Positions 1-10,978 of a stretch of 64,000 bases of DNA are shown here, one piece after another. The number at the start of each line of letters is the position of its first letter. The first letter of the stretch is position 1. Position numbers and translations under genes: made by a program. The stretch is from Salvelinus alpinus (lineage: Eukaryota; Chordata; Actinopteri; Salmoniformes; Salmonidae), in the NCBI RefSeq assembly GCF_045679555.1, contig NC_092091.1, positions 15,523,572-15,587,571 on the forward strand, read 5' to 3'. A model generated the notes under the pieces. The model was not told the DNA's origin, searched no databases, and saw nothing but the letters and a program-made list of their open reading frames with translations.

Positions 1-330
1 TACTCTACTTTTCATCAATGTACTGTGCTGTACTGTGCTGTACTGTGCGGTCCAAACCGGACCGGATTAAATCTGAACCAATTATAGACGTCTATGTTTG
101 GGCCAATTCCAGGGTGATCTGGACCGGACCAAATCTGAACCAATTATAAACGTCTGTTTGGGCCAAATATAGGCAAGTCCGGAACAGACATCTGTGGACG
201 TAGAAATCAAGGCTGGTCCAGACCTGACAAAATCTGAACCAAACTTAGATGTCTATGTTTGGCCAAAATAAAGTTGAGACCAAAAATCTGCATCCTTGTA
301 CGCTGAAATCAAGGCCAGTCCAGACTGCAC
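1..330. repeat. Degenerate tandem repeat, about four copies
   Basis: A block of roughly 60-95 bp recurs three to four times with many changes. Recognisable shared words are AAATCTGAACCAA, GTCTATGTTTGG and AAATCAAGGC. The array may continue past the left edge of the window. No coding frame is convincing here. The C-terminal exon of the hyaluronidase gene to the right would be expected on this side, but nothing in positions 1-600 resembles it. Confidence 0.55.
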
Positions 331-665
331 CAAAAACAGACACCTAAAAGTGGTCGCCGTTGGTAAATGCTTAGTGGGAAGAATGTTTGGAATACATTTA
401 GGAAAACATTACATTTCTTCTCAAAGCCTCATTTTGAATGACATATGTACACAGGATTTGGAGGTGTTGACAGCAAAAATAAGTCCAAAAAGAATGAAAT
501 ATTATTTTCATAGCTTTAATTAAGGATTTGTCTTTGTCAGAGCTGTTCATTGCCCTAACGCCAGCCCCTTTGGCTCTTCTCTATTCTAGCTTGTGTAACA
601 CTTGGATGGTCTAACTATAATGCAAATTATATAAGATAACAGTAAAGCTGGAGAATCAGACTCAC

Positions 666-2076
666 TCTGGATGAGGTGAGGTTGAGGTCTCCCCAGATCA
701 CAAAACCAGCAGCACCAAGAGCAGCACTCTCCCCAATGGTGTGGATCAAGTCTTTCTGCAATACACATACAAACACAGACAGGATAATTCCACCACATTT
801 TCAACTTATTTAAGCAGCCACAAGATGGTGCTAATGTCTCCTCAGGTAAAGCAGAATTGCCTGCACACAACTGATGATGCAGTACTCTAAATAGTGTTGA
901 CTGCTAAGAGGGAAACAAATTAGTGTAGGTTAAAGAATGCCAACAAGAAATAGTTCCCAGCCAAACGAATTATGTCTAAACTGATCCTGTGTGTAAAGCA
1001 TTATAAAGTTTTGTAGCATCAACTAATAATCAGTGAATTACCAGTCCCATTGGGATCATGTAGGATGAAAAGCATTTGATTTTAGACCTTTGGGTTACTA
1101 AGTGTGGCAGTCTTACCGTTGTGAGGAAGGCCATTGCCTCGTCTCTGTAGCCCAGGCGTGTGTACACGAACGTGGGCAGATCATAGCTGTGTGAGGTGAG
1201 CCCAGCTATCCTCAGAGACTCCAGCACCCTGAACTGGGAGAAATGGAGGTTGCTTACACTGTCTGTTTGGCTCTTCCTGATAGCCACTGAGGGAAACAGT
1301 GCTGTGCTGCTGTTCCACAACCAGAGCAGTTCGTCATTACGCAGGCTTTCCAGCAGAGGGCAGGAGCCTGTGTAGTTGTGCTCATGCAGGTTGTAGTTGT
1401 GGCAGTCCGGATAGAGGTAGAAGCCCCAGAGTCCGTTGGGGCGAAGGAACGTCCCTAGCTGGACAGTCTTCTGCATGAACGCACGGGCACTCCTCTCAAA
1501 GCGTTTGCTCGCCAGCTCTTCGATTTGTGATGAAGTCACGTTGACATAGGCCTGTGTGATCAGCTCACGGGACTTTTGCCGGTAAATGTCTTTCTTGTGC
1601 CAGTTGCGGCTCCACTGTGGGCGCCAGTACTCCCAGTCAATGACCGCCAGACCGGCAAAGTCCTCAGAGGGGATAAAATGGTTGATATCCCTGTAGGCCT
1701 TGAGGAGATGGTCATTGATGTTGCAGTTTTGGGGCAGGCCTCCATTGATAGGGATGCTGTGGTCCGTGTAGAAAGGGTAGAGGCCCAGCCGATTGGCGTA
1801 GAAAATGGTAACATTCTGGCCAGTGTGGACGGCCCGCGGACTGCCACTAATGTGGAAGAGTTGCTCCAGGTTGGTGTGGACATTGTACTTGACAGTGCAC
1901 AGGTCCAGCGGTGCGTTCCAGGCAGCGATGAAGGGCTTGCGGCCCACCAGGGGCAGTTTGGCAGGCTTCTGGCTGAAGGCGGCATGAAAGAGCAGCAGGA
2001 GCCAGGAACAGGTGAGGGCGCAGGCCACGGGCACGGCGTGGTGAGGTTGGCCACTTCCGATGGGCACCATGAGCAT
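666..2076 (-). CDS. hyal4: Hyaluronidase family protein, HYAL4-like (5' part; C-terminal exon outside window)
   Basis: Two coding exons are seen: 2076..1117 (320 codons) and 755..666 (30 codons), joined in phase 0 across a 361-bp intron with a GTAAGA donor and TTGCAG acceptor. The family (glycoside hydrolase 56) cleaves hyaluronan or chondroitin at the cell surface or in lysosomes. The start ATG is followed by a hydrophobic stretch at residues 14-34 that looks like a signal peptide. The catalytic motif [11 protein letters not shown] puts the acid pair at Asp147 and Glu149. [11 protein letters not shown] (215-225), [12 protein letters not shown] (246-257) and the 90-bp exon motif [13 protein letters not shown] complete the family pattern. 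Possible N-glycosylation sites are Asn88, 179, 234, 255 and 345. From memory, similarity is closest to mammalian HYAL4 ([29 protein letters not shown]). The position of the HYAL1 active-site tyrosine reads PSVAIR here, as HYAL4 also lacks it; substrate cannot be inferred. About 120 residues, including the EGF-like C-terminus, are missing from the window. The exon opens at a TCTCTTCAG acceptor (base 2114), so an upstream 5'UTR exon is expected. Confidence 0.85.
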
Positions 2077-2089
2077 CCTGGGGCTTGGG

Positions 2090-2113
2090 TCAATGGGAAG
2101 GGCTGTCAAACAT
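2090..2113 (-). promoter_or_regulatory. Short upstream ORF in the hyal4 leader
   Basis: The exon that carries the hyal4 start begins at base 2114. Its second base opens an ATG frame of seven codons (MFDSPSH) ending in TGA at 2090. It lies 13 bases upstream of the main start and out of frame with it. If the acceptor is used as read, ribosomes would meet this ATG first. Its effect on translation is inference. Confidence 0.4.
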
Positions 2114-2116
2114 CCT

Positions 2117-2300
2117 GAAGAGAGAAAAAGGAAGAGAGAGAGAGAGAGCGAGTAAGATAGTGAATGATACAGACAGAAGAAGGACAGAGAGTGAAAGGGA
2201 GTGAGAGAGAGTGAACAATATAGAGGAATGATGGAGAGAGAAAGAGTGGGTGAGGAAGAGAGAGAGAGAAAGAGAGGCAGAGTGAGTGAGAGATGAGGGG
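2117..2300. repeat. GA-rich simple repeat in hyal4 upstream intron
   Basis: An imperfect (GA)n tract lies directly upstream of the splice acceptor. On the gene strand it is a long CT-rich polypyrimidine tract. Reading frames through it (SLSLFLSL-type peptides) are low complexity and not part of the protein. Confidence 0.8.
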
Positions 2301-2745
2301 TCATTTTATCATATAGTGTTTCACAACAATGCTAATCGGCTTAGAGAATATCCAATACTGTGTACAACAATGTAGGTTGTTTGCACCTGTGCTTAAAGTT
2401 TTCTGCTGTTGAGTGAGTTTCTGTTTCTATTTGGTTAATTTATTAGGCATACACAAATAGATCAGAATGTTGGCATGCATGTTGCCATGACGCCTTGATG
2501 CCTTGTCAATTGACACCCAGGGATCTGACTAAACCATGAGCTGGGCAGACTGCTCATGTCCACACCACATCTAGCTGTACCCTGATCAGAGGGATGGCCA
2601 CTGCATCCCTCAAAGGCATGTTTGTACAATGTCGCCAGATATTAGAGTTTTCTACCGTTGTTTAACGACAACTGCTCCCAACATTGTACCTGCTGATTTT
2701 CCAAATGCCTGAGTCAGAGTTTCAAGCCGGGAATAAGATTATGTA
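2301..2745. other. No gene seen
   Basis: Unremarkable intergenic or intronic DNA. No coding frame or repeat was recognised with confidence. The promoter of hyal4 could lie here or further right. Confidence 0.5.
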
Positions 2746-4611
2746 CCAGTACACTGAGTATACAAAACATTAAGAACACCTGCTCTTTCCACAAATCCAG
2801 GTAAAAGCTCTCTTTCCCCTCCTTGCCTCTTTTGACCTCATTCTTTACTAGAGACTGCTCGCCTACTAATCTCACTGCAACCCCGCCAAGTTCTCTGATC
2901 ACTACTTTGTTTCCTTTTCTGTCTCCCTTTCCTCCACCCCTAACCACTCACCCTCTACCCAGATGATCGTGCGCCGTCACAATCTTTGCTCTCTCTCCCA
3001 CTACTCTCTCCTCTTCTATCCTGCTTCTGCCTCATTGACCCTACTCTCCTCCCTTTCCGCATCCTATGACTCGCACTGTCCCAAGCTTCTGCGTCTAACC
3101 CTAGGAAACTATTTCCCACCTTCTCCTCCCTCCTTAATCCATAAACCCCCCTCCCACCTCCTCCCTCTCTGCTAACGACTTTGTCAACCACTTTAAAAAG
3201 AAGGTTGACGACATCCGCTACTCATCCACTGGTCGCACTCACACAGAACTACTCTATGCCTTGACCTTTTTCTCCCCTCTCTCTTCAAATGAAATCCTGC
3301 GACAAGTCAGGTCTGGCCGCCCGACAACCTGCCCGTTCGATCCTATCCCTTCCTCCCTTCTCCAGACCATCTCTGGAGAACTCCCATTCCTCACTTCCCT
3401 CGTGAACTCATCCCTGACCTATGAATGCGTCCCCTCTGACTTTAAAATGTCCCGAGTCGCTCCTCTCCTCAAGAAACCAACATTCGACTCATCTGACGTC
3501 AAAAACTATAGACCTGTATCCCTTCTTTCTTTTCTTTCCAAAACACTTGAGCGTGATCTCTCTGATCAACTTTCTCATCATCTCTCTCAGAACGATCTTC
3601 TTGACCCTAACCAGTCAGGCTTCAAGACAGGTCACTCAACCGAGACGGCTCTTCTCTGTGTCACGTAGGCTGTCTGCACTGCCAAAGCTGACTCTCTCTC
3701 CACTGTTCTCATCCTTCTAGATCTATCTGCTGCCTTCAGATCCTCCTCTCCACCTCTCAGGGCTAGGCGTCTCAGGCTCTGCACACTCTTGGATTGCATC
3801 CTACTTGGCAGGCTGCTTCTACCAGGTGACTTGGAGAGGATCTGTGTCTGCACCACATACTCTCACTACTGGTGTCCCCCAGGGCTCGGTTCTAGGTCCT
3901 CTCCTCTTCTCTCTATATACCAAGTCACTCGCCTCTGTCATATCCTCACATGGTCTCTCTTTTCATTGCTATGCGGATGACACTCAACTACTTTTCTCCT
4001 TCCCTGCTTCTGATATCTCAACTTGTATGTCAGCCCACCACCTCAAGCTCAACCTCAACTTGACGGAGCTGCTCTTCCTCCCAGGAAGGCCTGCCCGCTC
4101 AAAGACCTCTCCATCATGGTTGACAACTCCACAGTGTTGCCTTCCCAGAGTGCAACAAACCTTGGCATGACCCTAGACAACACCCTGTCATTCTCTGCAA
4201 ACATCAAAGCAGTGACTCGCTTCTGCAGGTTCATGCTCTACAACATCCGTAGAGTACGACCCTACCCCACACAGGAACCGGCGCAGGTCCTAATCCAGGC
4301 ACTTGTCTTCTTCCGTCTGGACTACTGCAACTTGCTGTTAGCTGGGCTCCTCGCTGCAACTTATCCAGAATGCTGCAGCCCGCCTGGTTATCAACCTTCC
4401 CAAGTTCGCTCATGTCACCCCGCTCCTCTGCACACTCCACTGGCTTCCAGTCAAAGCTGGCATCCACTACAAGACCATGGTGCTTACCTATGGAACAGCA
4501 AGAGGAACTGCCCCTCGCTACCTTCCACCTATGCTCAAACCCTACACCCCAGCCTGAGCACTCCATTCTGCTACTCGATGAGTGAATCAGCACTTGTACT
4601 TGGCCCACCCC
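2746..4611 (+). mobile_element. L2-type LINE, degenerate (endonuclease tail, RT and C-terminal parts)
   Basis: The first 45 bp (TACACTGAGTATACAAAACA...) look like the end of a different dispersed element cut by the LINE. From about 2880 the translation shows the end of an endonuclease domain (SDHYFVSFS). At 3261-3668 there is an RT N-terminal block (NYRPVSLLSFLSKTLER, LDPNQSGF). At 3850-4010 come TGVPQGSVLGPLLFSLY and the catalytic YADD box (3970-3981). Downstream, LGMTLDNTLSFSANIK and LDYCNLLLAG are the usual post-RT blocks. The pieces sit in different frames with stops, so the copy is dead. Confidence 0.85.
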
Positions 4612-4900
4612 AGTGGTGTAAAAATACTACAAAGTACAAGCTAAGTAGTTTGGGGGGGGGTATCTGTACTATTTTATTTTTGACAACTTTTACTCTTACT
4701 TCACTACATTCCTAAAGATGTTTTTTTACTTTTTACTCCATGCATTTTCCCTGACACCCAAAATTATTCGTTACATTTTGAATGCTTAGCACTACAGGAA
4801 AAGGGTCCAATTCACACTCTTATCAAGAGAATATCCCTGGTCATCCCTAATTCCTTTGATCTGGCGGACTCACTAAACACACATGCTTCATTTGTAAATT
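4612..4900. mobile_element. Fragment of a non-autonomous hAT-like repeat
   Basis: It starts CAGTGGTGTAAAAATACT, a terminus typical of a common fish hAT-like repeat, followed by a T-rich stretch and CCCTGACACCCAAAA. The other terminus was not found. The class is inferred from the terminal word only. Confidence 0.45.
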
Positions 4901-5057
4901 ATATCATAAATAGGACTGATGGAATTATGTCACACGTATTCACATGCAAAATATATGGAAATGTCTTCTCTATCCAAAATTACAACAAACTGCAGCATTA
5001 CCACAAAAATGGAGGAGGCAAGTGGACAGAGGAGAAGGTAAGGAACTTGTTTGTTAG

Positions 5058-5256
5058 CCCTGCATTTTTTTTTATATGTAACCTTTATTTAACTAGGCAA
5101 GTCAGTTAAGAACAAATTCTTATTTACAATGGGTTAACTGCCTTGTTCAGGGGCAGAATGACAGATTTTTACTTTGTCAGCTCGGGGATTTGATCCAGCA
5201 ACCTTTCGGTTACTGGCCCAATGCTCTATCATCTAGGCTACCTGCCACCCCTTTTA
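5058..5256 (-). mobile_element. HpaI-type tRNA-derived SINE
   Basis: Read on the minus strand, the 5' end has a tRNA-like head with a box A region (TAGCCTAGATGATAGAGC) and a box B region (GGTTGCTGGATCAAATCC). The body follows, then a tail ending GACTTGCCTAGTTAAATAAA. This matches the salmonid HpaI SINE as I know it. A few box positions are mutated, so transcription by Pol III is doubtful. Confidence 0.85.
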
Positions 5257-5561
5257 AGACCAAAATTGGCTAAAGAAAAGTGTGATAGATTAATTAAAAG
5301 GTATACCAGTTTCATTTAAGGACCAAAAAATGTACAGCTGCACCGTACAGGTTTCAAAATAGTTGGGAGGAGATTGTTGATGGTTTTTGAACTGATACAC
5401 AAAACAATGCCGGATTCAAAACTTAGAGTCTTTCAATTTAAATGATTATACAAAATTCTTGCAACCACTAGAATGTTATATACTGTATATGGTGGATACA
5501 CCATCCCAGCTTTGCATATTCTGCTGTGTAGAGACAGAATCATTAGATCACTTCCAATCAA
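5257..5561. other. No gene seen
   Basis: AT-rich spacer between the SINE and the LINE. Nothing recognisable. Confidence 0.5.
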
Positions 5562-6345
5562 ATCAAGTTGTACTGGTCACATACACATATTTAGCAGATG
5601 TTATTGTGGGTGTAGTGAAATGCCTGTGTTCCTAGCTCCAACAGTGCTGTAGTGTCTAACAATTCACAACAATACACACAAATCTTAAAGTTTTGTTGAT
5701 GTTGAGGGAGAGGTTATTTTCCTATTATCTGGGCCCTCAACTCCTCCCTGTAGGCTTTCTCATCATTGTTGGTAATCAGGCTTACTACTGTTGTGTCATC
5801 TGCAAACTTGATGATTGAGTTGGAGGCGTGCGTGGCCACACATTCATGGGTGAATAGGGAGTACAGGATGGGCTGAGCATCCACCATGGTGGGGCCCCAG
5901 TGTTGAGGATCAGCGAAGTGAAGGTGTTGTTTCCTACCTTCACCACCTTGTGGCGGCCCGTCAGGAAGTCAAGGATCCAGTTGCACAGGTCGGGGTACAG
6001 ACCCAGGGCCCCGAGATGAATGATGAGCTTGGGGGTACTATGGTGTTGAAGGCTGAGTTATAGTCAATGAACAGCATTCTTACGGAGGTATTCCTCTTGT
6101 CTAGATGGGATAGAGCAGTGTGCAATGCGATAGCGATTGCATCGTCTGTGGATCTATTGGGGCGGTAAGCAAATTGAAGTGGGTCTATGGTGTCATGTAA
6201 GGTGGAGGTGATATGATCCTTAACTAGCCTCTAAAAGCACTTCACGATGACAGAAGTGAGTGCTACGGGGCGATATACATTTAGTTCAGTTACCTTTGCT
6301 TTCCTACCTACTAGTTTTGGTACTGCCCATTTGTAGCTTGTTTTT
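5562..6345 (-). mobile_element. L2/RSg-1-like LINE fragment, internally deleted
   Basis: At 5562-5690 is the family 3' end (AATCAAATCAAG tail, then the TTAGCAGATGTTATTG block). It is joined to RT sequence without the usual 3' coding part. The minus-strand translation around 5740-5960 gives SIIKFADDTTVVSLITNND with the catalytic FADD box (about 5793-5807) and, further 5', TFTSLILNTGAP and [20 protein letters not shown]. Frameshifts are present. Confidence 0.8.
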
Positions 6346-6434
6346 GGTCACATTTTTAAGAATGGCTGAAAAATTATACAAATAGCACTGCTGGTTGATT
6401 TGAAAAGTCATAGTCAATTAATAAATAATATAAT

Positions 6435-6785
6435 TGTCACGACTTCTGCCAAAGTTGGTCCCTCTCCTTGTTCGGGCGGCGTTCGGCGGTCGACGTCACC
6501 GGCTTTCTAGTCGCCACCGATCCCTGTTTCATTTTCGTTTGGTTTTGTCTTCATCATACACACCTAATTTCTATTCCATTAATTATGTTCCTTATTTAAC
6601 CCTCTGGCTTCCCTCTCTGTTTTGTGCGTTATTGTTTGTCATGTGGGTTCGTGTTCTTGTGCTTTGGATATTTTGTGTTTTCCTTATTGGAGCATTATCT
6701 TTATTTTTGAGTCAAATTTTGGACTATACTCATATCTGTGTCCTGCACCTGACTCCGCATTTTTCCATTCATCAACACCCTCACA
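6435..6785 (+). mobile_element. Solo LTR (351 bp) with 5-bp target duplication
   Basis: It begins TGTCACGACTTCTGCC and ends CACCCTCACA, so it has TG...CA ends. The flanks are ATAAT at 6430-6434 and ATAAT at 6786-6790, a perfect target-site duplication. No internal region remains, as expected after LTR-LTR recombination. Confidence 0.85.
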
Positions 6786-6997
6786 ATAATTATACTCTTA
6801 GGGGAAAAAATGATTTTAAATTTACGATCTGTAGAAACTATGAGAATAGAAAGGTTCAGAACTTTTGTGAAACATCACAGCACAGTGGAAAAATATATGG
6901 CAGCTAGAAATCAAAACTGGATGGTCTTCAGAGATAGATGGGAGAGGACAAACAAACTATAACTAATGTTAAATATACTGTCCATAAAATGTATACA
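6786..6997. other. No gene seen
   Basis: Short spacer between a solo LTR and a Tc1-like element. Confidence 0.5.
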
Positions 6998-8522
6998 CAG
7001 TTGAAGTTGGATGTTTACATACACCTTAGCCAAATACATTTAAACTCAATCTTTCACAATTCCTGAGATGTAATCCTACTAAAAAAAGTCTTAGGTCAGT
7101 CAGGATCACCACTTGATTTAAAGAATGTGAAATGTCAGAATAATAGTAGAGAGAATAATTTATTTCAGCTTTTATTTCTTTCATCACATTCCCAGTGGGT
7201 CAGCAGTTTATATACAGTTAATTAACTCGTATTTGGTAGCATTGCCATCAAATTGTTGGCAATGAAGTTGCGTGAATTTTGGCCCATTCCTCCTGACAGA
7301 GCTGGTGTAACTGAGTCATGTTCGGCCTCCTTGCTCACACATGCTTTTTCAGTTCTGCCCTCAAATTTTCTATAGTATTGAGGTCAGGGCTTTGTGATGG
7401 CCACCCCAATACCTTGACTTTGTAGTCCTTAAGCCATTTTGCCACAACTTTGGAAATATGCTTGAGGTCATTGTCCATTTGGAAGACCCATTTGCGACCA
7501 AGCTTTAACTTCCTGACTGACGTCTTGAGATGTTGCTTCAATATATCCACATAATTCTCCTTCCTCATGATGCCATCTATTTTGTGAATTGCACCACTCC
7601 CTCCTGCTACCCCCATGCTTCACGGTTGGGATGTTGTTCTTTGGCTTGCAAGCCTCCCTATCTTTTCTCCAAACATAACGATGATAATTATGGCCAAACA
7701 ATTATATTTTTGTTTCATCAGACCAGAGGACATTTCTCCAAAAAGTATGATCTTTGTCCCCACGTGCAGTTGCAAACCGTAGTCTGTTTTTTATGGCAGT
7801 TTTGGAGCAGTGGCTTCTTCCTTGCTGAGCCGCCTTTCAGGTTATGTCGATATAGGACTCGTTATACTGTGGATATAGATACTTTTGTACCTGTTTCCTC
7901 CAGCATTTACACAAGGTCCTTTGCTGTTGTTCTGGGATTGATTTGCACTTTTCACACCAAAGTATGTTCATCTCTAGGAGACAGAACTCATCTCCTTCCT
8001 GAGCGGTGTGACGGCTGCGTGATCCCATAGAGTTTATACTTGCGTTCTATTGTTTGTACAGATGAACGTGGTACCTTCAGGCATTTGGAAATTGCCCCCA
8101 AGGATGAACCAGACATTTCTATTGATTTTCCCATGATGTCAACCAAAGAGGCACTGAGTTTGAAGGTAGACCTTAACATTAATTCACAGGTACACCTCCA
8201 ATGGACTCAAATTATGTCAATTAGCCTATCAGAAGCTACTAAAGCCATGACATCATTTTCTGGAATTTTCCAAGCTGTTTAAAGGCACAGTCAACTTAGT
8301 GTATGTAAACTGCTGACCCACTGGAATTGAGATGCAGTGAATTATGTGTGAAATAATCTGTCTGTAAACAATTGTTGGAAAAATGACTTGCGTCATGAAC
8401 AAAGTAGATGTCCTAACCGACTTGCCAAAACTATAGTTTGTTAACAAGAAATTTGTGGAGTGGTGGAAAAATGAGTTTGAATGACTCCAACCTAAGTGTA
8501 TGTAAACTTCCGACTTCAACTG
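6998..8522 (-). mobile_element. Tc1-like transposon of the Sleeping Beauty class, defective
   Basis: The ends are CAGTTGAAG... and the complement ...CTTCAACTG, within long inverted repeats that hold outer and inner direct-repeat copies (TTTACATACA near 7011, TGTAAAC near 8305 and 8500). The right flank is TA; the left flank is CA, so the duplication has mutated. Minus-strand remnants of transposase include a paired-like HTH ([20 protein letters not shown], 8180-7990) and a DDE piece with QMDNDLKH and SPDLNTIENLRAEL (7616-7335). The pieces are in different frames with deletions, so the copy cannot move by itself. Confidence 0.9.
7335..8179 (-). pseudogene. Tc1-family transposase remnant
   Basis: The coding part of the element at 6998-8522. 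The N-terminal frame (8179..7988) carries the first HTH but has lost the segment normally between GKS and SGSSLG. The middle frame (7701..7468) has FGHNYHRYVWRKDREACKPK. The last frame (7616..7335) has the second catalytic Asp (MDND) and the Glu (IENL). At least two frameshifts separate them. Confidence 0.85.
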
Positions 8523-8784
8523 TAGTATGTATGAGCTGGAAGTAGAAGCCTAAGTGTTGTTGTCCATTAGTTTACTTCAATCAGAGGAGGGATGGTAGGT
8601 AAGGGGAAAATAATATAGAAGGAAAATATATTTAAAATATATATATATACATTTTAAATATATTTTCCTTCTATATTTTTTTCCCCTTACCTACCATCCC
8701 TCCTCTGATTGAAGTAAACTAATGGACAACAACACTTAGGCTTCTACTTCCAGCTCATACATACTACAGTTGAAGTCGGAAGTT
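8505..8784. repeat. Near-perfect palindrome, about 140-bp arms
   Basis: The left arm (8505-8643) is the last 18 bases of the Tc1 terminus plus about 117 bp of flank. The right arm (8646-8784) is its reverse complement, including the start CAGTTGAAGTCGGAAGTT of a second Tc1 terminus. By eye the arms differ only near AAAATAATATAG versus AAAAAAATATAG and at the AT-rich centre. The palindrome ends at the next transposon. Confidence 0.9.
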
Positions 8785-8791
8785 ATATATA

Positions 8792-10362
8792 CACTGCTCA
8801 AAAAAATAAAGGGAACACTTAAACAACACAATGTAACTCCAAGTCAATCACACTTCTGTGAAATCAAACTGTCCACTTAGGAAGCAACACTGATTGACAA
8901 TACATTTCACATGCTGTTGTGCAAATGGAATAGACAAAAGGTGGAAATTATAGGCAATTAGCAAGACACCCCCAATAAAGGAGTGATTCTGCAGGTGGTG
9001 ACCACAGACCACTTCTCAGTTCCTATGCTTCCTGGCTGATGTTTTGGTCACTTTTGAATGCTGGCGGTGCTCTCACTCTAGTGGTAGCATGAGACGGAGT
9101 CTACAACCCACACAAGTGGCTCAGGTAGTGCAGCTCATCCAGGATGGCACATCAATGCGAGCTGTGGCAAGACGGTTTGCTGTGTCTGTCAGCGTAGTGT
9201 CCAGAGCATGGAGTCGCTACCAGGAGACAGGCCAGTACATCAGGAGACGTGGAGGAGGCCGTAGGAGGGAAACAACCCAGCAGCAGGACCGCTACCTCCG
9301 CCTTTGTGCAAGGAGGAGCACTACCAGAGCCCTGCAAAATGACCTCCAGCAGGTCACAAATGTGCATGTGTCAGCATATGGTCTCACAAGGGCTCTGAGG
9401 ATCTCATCTCGGTACCTAATGGCAGTCAGGCTACCTCTGGCGAGCACATGGAGGGGATGTGCGGCCCCACAAAGAAATGCCACCCCACACCATGACTGAC
9501 CCACCGCCAAACCGTTCATGCTGGAGGATGTTGCAGGCAGCAGAACGTTCTCCACGGCGTCTCCAGACTCTGTCAGGTCTGTCACATGTGCTCATGTGCT
9601 CAGTGTGAACCTGCTTTCATCTGTGAAGAGCACAGGGCGCCAGTGGCAAATTTGCCAATCTTGGTGTTCTCTGGCAAATGCCAAACGTCCTGCACGGTGT
9701 TGGGCTGTAAGCACAACCCCCACCTGTGGACGTCGGGCCCTCATACCACCCTCATGGAGTCTGTTTCTGACCGTTTGAGCAGACACATGCACATTTGTGG
9801 CCTGCTGGAGGTCATTTTGCAGGGCTCTGGCAGTGCTCCTCCTTGCACAAAGGCGGAGGTAGCGGTCCTGCTGCTGGGTTGTTGCCCTCCTACGGCCTTC
9901 TCCACGTCTCCTGATGTACTGGCCTGTCTCCTGGTAGCGCCTCCATGCTCTGGACACTACGCTGACAGACACAGCAAACCTTCTTGCCACAGCTCACATT
10001 GATGTGCCATCCTGGATGAGCTGCACTACCTGAGCCACTTGTGTGGGTTGTAGACTCCGTCTCATGCTACCACTAGAGTGAGAGCACCGCCAGCATTCAA
10101 AAGTGACCAAAACATCAGCCAGGAAGCATAGGAACTGAGAAGTGGTCTGTGGTCACCACCTGCAGAATCACTCCTTTATTGGGGGTGTCTTGCTAATTGC
10201 CTATAATTTCCACCTTTTGTCTATTCCATTTGCACAACAGCATGTGAAATGTATTGTCAATCAGTGTTGCTTCCTAAGTGGACAGTTTGATTTCACAGAA
10301 GTGTGATTGACTTGGAGTTACATTGTGTTGTTTAAGTGTTCCCTTTATTCTTTTGAGCAGTG
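8792..10362. mobile_element. Foldback Tc1-like element with 581-bp inverted arms
   Basis: It starts CACTGCTCAAAA and ends TTTTGAGCAGTG, flanked by TA on both sides. The arms are 8792-9372 and 9782-10362; they are collinear with no net indel and about 97% alike by eye. Both arms carry the terminal repeat plus the N-terminal third of a Tc1 transposase, in opposite directions. The 409-bp centre (9373-9781) continues the minus-strand copy through the first catalytic Asp (FTDESRF) and stops near the VRPYA motif. The second Asp and the Glu are absent. Normal members have short terminal repeats, so this copy is an inverted duplication of one end replacing the other. Confidence 0.9.
9292..9990 (-). 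pseudogene. Truncated Tc1 transposase inside the foldback element
   Basis: The minus frame 9990..9592 reads [20 protein letters not shown] (first HTH), then [34 protein letters not shown] (second HTH) and [13 protein letters not shown] with the first catalytic Asp. After a frameshift near 9590 it continues in broken frames to [20 protein letters not shown] near 9385-9440. It then meets the inverted copy of its own N-terminus. The missing half would hold the other two catalytic residues. Confidence 0.85.
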
Positions 10363-10974
10363 TATATATATATATATATATAAAATAATATATTTGGGGG
10401 ATTGGAAATGATGCAGACAATTACATTGATAGAAGCCACAATCTAACTGCAAGATTAAAGCTGATCTATCCCCCCTAAAAAAAATAACACTAACATTGAC
10501 TAAGTGAAACCCGTTTTGAAATATTGCTAGGATTCAATGCCTTTTGCAGATGTTATTGTGTACATATGGTATAATAACATATTAAAATGGCCTTTTCCAA
10601 GAGGAGACAAGCAACCACAGTTGTATATTGGAAGAAGCGTGTAAGTTTGGCAGACTGTCAAATTGAATGATTTATCTTCCTGCCCGGAACCCGCAGACCT
10701 ATCTGGTAGCAATTAAGATAAGATTTTGTTGATGACTGTGGTTTACATGGAAGCCATCTGACCAACATCAACAACTTCTAAAACTGAACTGTTTTTAAGT
10801 ATCTGTTCTAGCCAATGACAGCTCATCTACAATTCATCCCTGCATACCTCACTTAGTGTTTAAAGATGTTGGAACATCTATTGGACCAAGAACTCTGACT
10901 GTAAACTCAAATGTGAACTTAAAGTGATTTGTAGGAGATATAGTGACAAAATATTATTCCATTTCACTGTTCAT
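10363..10974. other. (TA)n tract, then no gene seen
   Basis: A (TA)n tract runs from 10362 to about 10384 at the end of the Tc1 element. The rest is AT-rich spacer without recognised features. Confidence 0.5.
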
Positions 10975-10978
10975 TTAA

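Noticed and set aside
1576..2118. Plus-strand frame of 180 codons
   Set aside because: It is the antisense shadow of the hyaluronidase exon.
5058..5256. tRNA gene
   Set aside because: The box A and B words belong to a SINE head. There is no complete cloverleaf, and a SINE tail follows.
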